From the NCBI GenBank assembly GCA_013397075.1, contig VWZS01000704.1, positions 248,001 to 312,000 of the forward strand: DNA of 64,000 nucleotides. The letters run 5' to 3'. Shown here one piece after another: positions 62,291-64,000 of this stretch (position 1 is its first letter; each line of letters starts with the position of its first letter). Under the pieces are notes generated by a model. That model worked only from the letters and a program-made list of their open reading frames with translations, did not search any database and had not been told where the DNA came from. The position numbers were made by a program, and so were the translations under genes. Source of the DNA: Rhabdornis inornatus (Eukaryota; Chordata; Aves; Passeriformes; Rhabdornithidae).

Positions 62291-62717
62291 NNNNNNNNNN
62301 NNNNNNNNNNNNNNNNNNNNNNNNNNNNNNNNNNNNNNNNNNNNNNNNNNNNNNNNNNNNNNNNNNNNNNNNNNNNNNNNNNNNNNNNNNNNNNNNNNNN
62401 NNNNNNNNNNNNNNNNNNNNNNNNNNNNNNNNNNNNNNNNNNNNNNNNNNNNNNNNNNNNNNNNNNNNNNNNNNNNNNNNNNNNNNNNNNNNNNNNNNNN
62501 NNNNNNNNNNNNNNNNNNNNNNNNNNNNNNNNNNNNNNNNNNNNNNNNNNNNNNNNNNNNNNNNNNNNNNNNNNNNNNNNNNNNNNNNNNNNNNNNNNNN
62601 NNNNNNNNNNNNNNNNNNNNNNNNNNNNNNNNNNNNNNNNNNNNNNNNNNNNNNNNNNNNNNNNNNNNNNNNNNNNNNNNNNNNNNNNNNNNNNNNNNNN
62701 NNNNNNNNNNNNNNNNN
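62291..62717. other. Assembly gap (427 N)
   Basis: An unbroken run of N sits inside the most GC-rich part, about 490 bp before the TBX2 start codon. It probably hides part of the proximal promoter. Confidence 1.
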
Positions 62718-62738
62718 GGCGCAGCCCGGGCCCGCGGG

Positions 62739-62745
62739 GGTGTGA
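62739..62745 (+). promoter_or_regulatory. T-box half-site GGTGTGA
   Basis: An exact GGTGTGA core lies 22 bp after the N gap and about 460 bp before the start codon. Confidence 0.4.
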
Positions 62746-62799
62746 GGGCAGCGCGGCCGCCCCTGCCCCGCCGCGCCCCGCGCAGCCCCGCGCAGCCCC

Positions 62800-63205
62800 G
62801 ACCCGGCTTTTGTTTCTATTTTAGTGTCGGGAAGGACTTTCCTGGGAGGGCTCGTTCCCTCGCTCGCTCTCCCTCGCTGCAACAACAACAACAAAAAATA
62901 AGGACCTACTGTCTCCCCTCCGCAGACCGGGAGTCCCAGGAGCCGGGAACTGCCTCGCTTTTTCTTTTTTTGCCTTCTTATTTTTTTTTTTTCCCGAATC
63001 TAGTTCGGCTGATTTTCGCCTTTTTTTTATGCTTTTTTTTTTTTTTTTCGGAGTCTGTGTGTGTTGTTGATTTTCCTTCCTCTTCCAGAGACTCGAGCGA
63101 CTTCGCTGGGCAGGAGAGGGGAAAAAAATAAAACCCAACAAATACACACACACGCATTTTTGTAAAGGGAATCCCTCTTTTTCTCCTGGATTTGTGGATG
63201 CACCG
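62800..63205 (+). other. TBX2: Probable TBX2 5' UTR
   Basis: This is sequence between the N gap and the TBX2 start. It contains T-runs (62980-63050), an (ACA)n stretch near 62879-62897 and a CA-rich stretch near 63141-63156. The true transcription start cannot be fixed because no clear TATA box is visible and part of the upstream sequence is missing. Two short upstream ORFs lie inside, at 63029-63070 and 63198-63209. Confidence 0.5.
63029..63070 (+). other. Upstream ORF in TBX2 5' UTR
   Basis: An ATG at 63029 opens a 13-codon ORF with a Phe run from a T-tract, ending at TGA 63068-63070. It matters only if the transcript starts upstream of it, which is likely but not shown. Confidence 0.35.
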
Positions 63206-63209
63206 ATGA
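63198..63209 (+). other. Three-codon uORF overlapping TBX2 start (AUGA)
   Basis: The sequence ATG CAC CGA TGA encodes Met-His-Arg-stop. The TGA at 63207-63209 overlaps the first TBX2 ATG at 63206-63208. The uORF start has a weak context (T at -3, C at +4). Confidence 0.55.
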
Positions 63210-63570
63210 GAGATCCAGCCTTCCCAGGGACTGCCATGGCTTACCACCCCTTCCACGCACCCCGGCCGGCTGACTTCCCCATGTCCGCTTTCCTCGCAGC
63301 CGCCCAGCCGTCCTTTTTCCCGGCTCTGGCTCTGCCTCCGGCGGCGTTGGCGAAGCCCATGCCGGACCCAGGGCTGGCCGGGGCGGCCGAGGCCGGGCTG
63401 CACGTCTCGGCCCTGGGACACCACCACCAAGCCGCCCATCTGCGCTCTCTCAAAAGCCTGGAGCCCGAGGAGGAGGTCGAGGACGACCCCAAAGTAACGC
63501 TGGAAGCCAAAGAGCTTTGGGACCAGTTTCACAAGCTGGGCACCGAGATGGTGATCACCAAGTCTGGGAG
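63206..63570 (+). CDS. TBX2: TBX2 exon 1 coding part (N-terminus and start of T-box)
   Basis: TBX2 is a T-box transcription factor, mainly a repressor, acting in the nucleus in heart, limb, eye and ear patterning. The 365 coding nt give 121 complete codons plus two bases. Conserved TBX2 segments seen are MAYHPFHAPRPADFPMSAF (from residue 11), LAAAQPSFFPALALPP (30-45), SLKSLEPEEEVEDDPKVTLE (81-100) and AKELWDQFHKLGTEMVITKS (101-120). The last marks the start of the DNA-binding T-box. The donor AG|GTAAGAG at 63571 splits an Arg codon, as I remember for the mammalian gene. TBX3 was considered because MRDP and PGT at the start resemble it, but the ADFPMSAFLAAAQPS and GLAGAAEAGLHVSALG segments are TBX2-type. 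The mammalian poly-Ala run is absent. The start at 63206 matches the human first Met. Met11 (63236) has a much better Kozak context. Downstream exons lie outside the window. Confidence 0.96.
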
Positions 63571-64000
63571 GTAAGAGCCGACCCCGCGCAGCCCCCCCAG
63601 CCCTCCCCGCACCTGCGCGGCCGCGCAGCGCCCTCGCCCCTCGCTCCATCCCGCTTCCCATCCGTCCCCATGAATTAACGCGGGGAGTTTCGATCCCTGG
63701 AGTTTTTCGGAGATGTTTCTCCTCGCTTCTCCGAGCTTTCTCGTCACCGCTCCCCCCTCCCATTGCTACTTTTCCGAGCGCGATCCCAAATTAAATTCGT
63801 GCACGTTAAGTGAGCGCTCGGAATCCCCCGCTCCCGTTGTTTACGCCGCTTCCCGCCGCTTCCTTCCCTCCTGCCAAACTTTCCCCACGTCCGGGGTCGT
63901 TCCCGGGCCTGCCCGTGGCCCCGGGCCCGGGGGAGGCAGCCGGGAGTGCTGAACGAGCGGGTCGGCGAAGGGCAGAGAAATAAGAGAAAACAAGAATATG
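63571..64000 (+). other. TBX2: TBX2 intron 1, 5' part
   Basis: The sequence after the GTAAGAG donor is GC- and CpG-rich and continues the island. No further exon is visible before the window ends. Confidence 0.85.

Larger units (their letters stand above)
58380..64000. promoter_or_regulatory. TBX2: CpG island around TBX2 promoter
   Basis: There is dense CpG and high GC across this interval, sharply unlike the AT-richer introns to the left. Less GC-rich pockets occur at 59000-59300, 60300-60600 and the 5' UTR T-runs. Such broad islands are typical of developmental regulators. The left boundary is approximate, and 427 bp are N. Confidence 0.85.

Noticed and set aside
63206..63570. TBX3 as the identity of the T-box exon
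   Set aside because: The first residues resemble TBX3, but the remainder, the BCAS3 neighbour and the orientation fit TBX2.

Overview
The window is vertebrate nuclear DNA, almost certainly from a bird. Evidence: spliced genes with very long introns, at least four CR1 LINE 3' fragments with the avian-type tail, a few old MIR relics, low overall repeat content, and a strong CpG island at the right end. There are no operons, rRNA genes, tRNA genes or CRISPR arrays. Most open reading frames here are chance ORFs in introns or in the GC-rich island.

Only two genes are supported, both on the + strand. The left ~50 kb is the 3' end of BCAS3 (a WD40/BCAS3-domain cytoskeletal and autophagy-linked protein). 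It comprises a partial intron (1-29350), the penultimate coding exon (29351-29518), an intron of about 20 kb (29519-49468), and the terminal coding exon (49469-49617), followed by a 3' UTR with two candidate poly(A) signals (50301 and 50428). Splice phases match across the large intron: one G ends the first exon and AG begins the next, giving Glu. The right end is TBX2 exon 1 (coding 63206-63570, donor at 63571). It encodes the N-terminus and the first residues of the T-box of this repressor-type transcription factor. About 12 kb separates the genes. From roughly 58.4 kb onward the DNA is a CpG island, interrupted by a 427-bp run of N (62291-62717) just upstream of the likely 5' UTR.

The BCAS3-TBX2 order and orientation match the mammalian arrangement. 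There BCAS3 is generally viewed as a bystander gene whose introns hold long-range regulatory DNA for TBX2/TBX4. Several AT-rich, repeat-free, complex-looking blocks in the BCAS3 introns and the intergenic region are therefore listed as candidate conserved non-coding elements. Their conservation could not be tested here.

The most notable non-genic signals are: (1) a long imperfect hairpin at 45641-45777 (61-nt arms, 48/61 paired, 15-nt loop) with a perfect CArG box in one arm; (2) a frameshifted relic of a piggyBac-type transposase on the - strand near 10343-10565; (3) a palindromic MITE-like relic at 19158-19259; (4) an unusual start region in TBX2, where a three-codon uORF stops over the first AUG and a much stronger Kozak AUG lies at codon 11; (5) two canonical T-box half-sites in the TBX2 upstream island.
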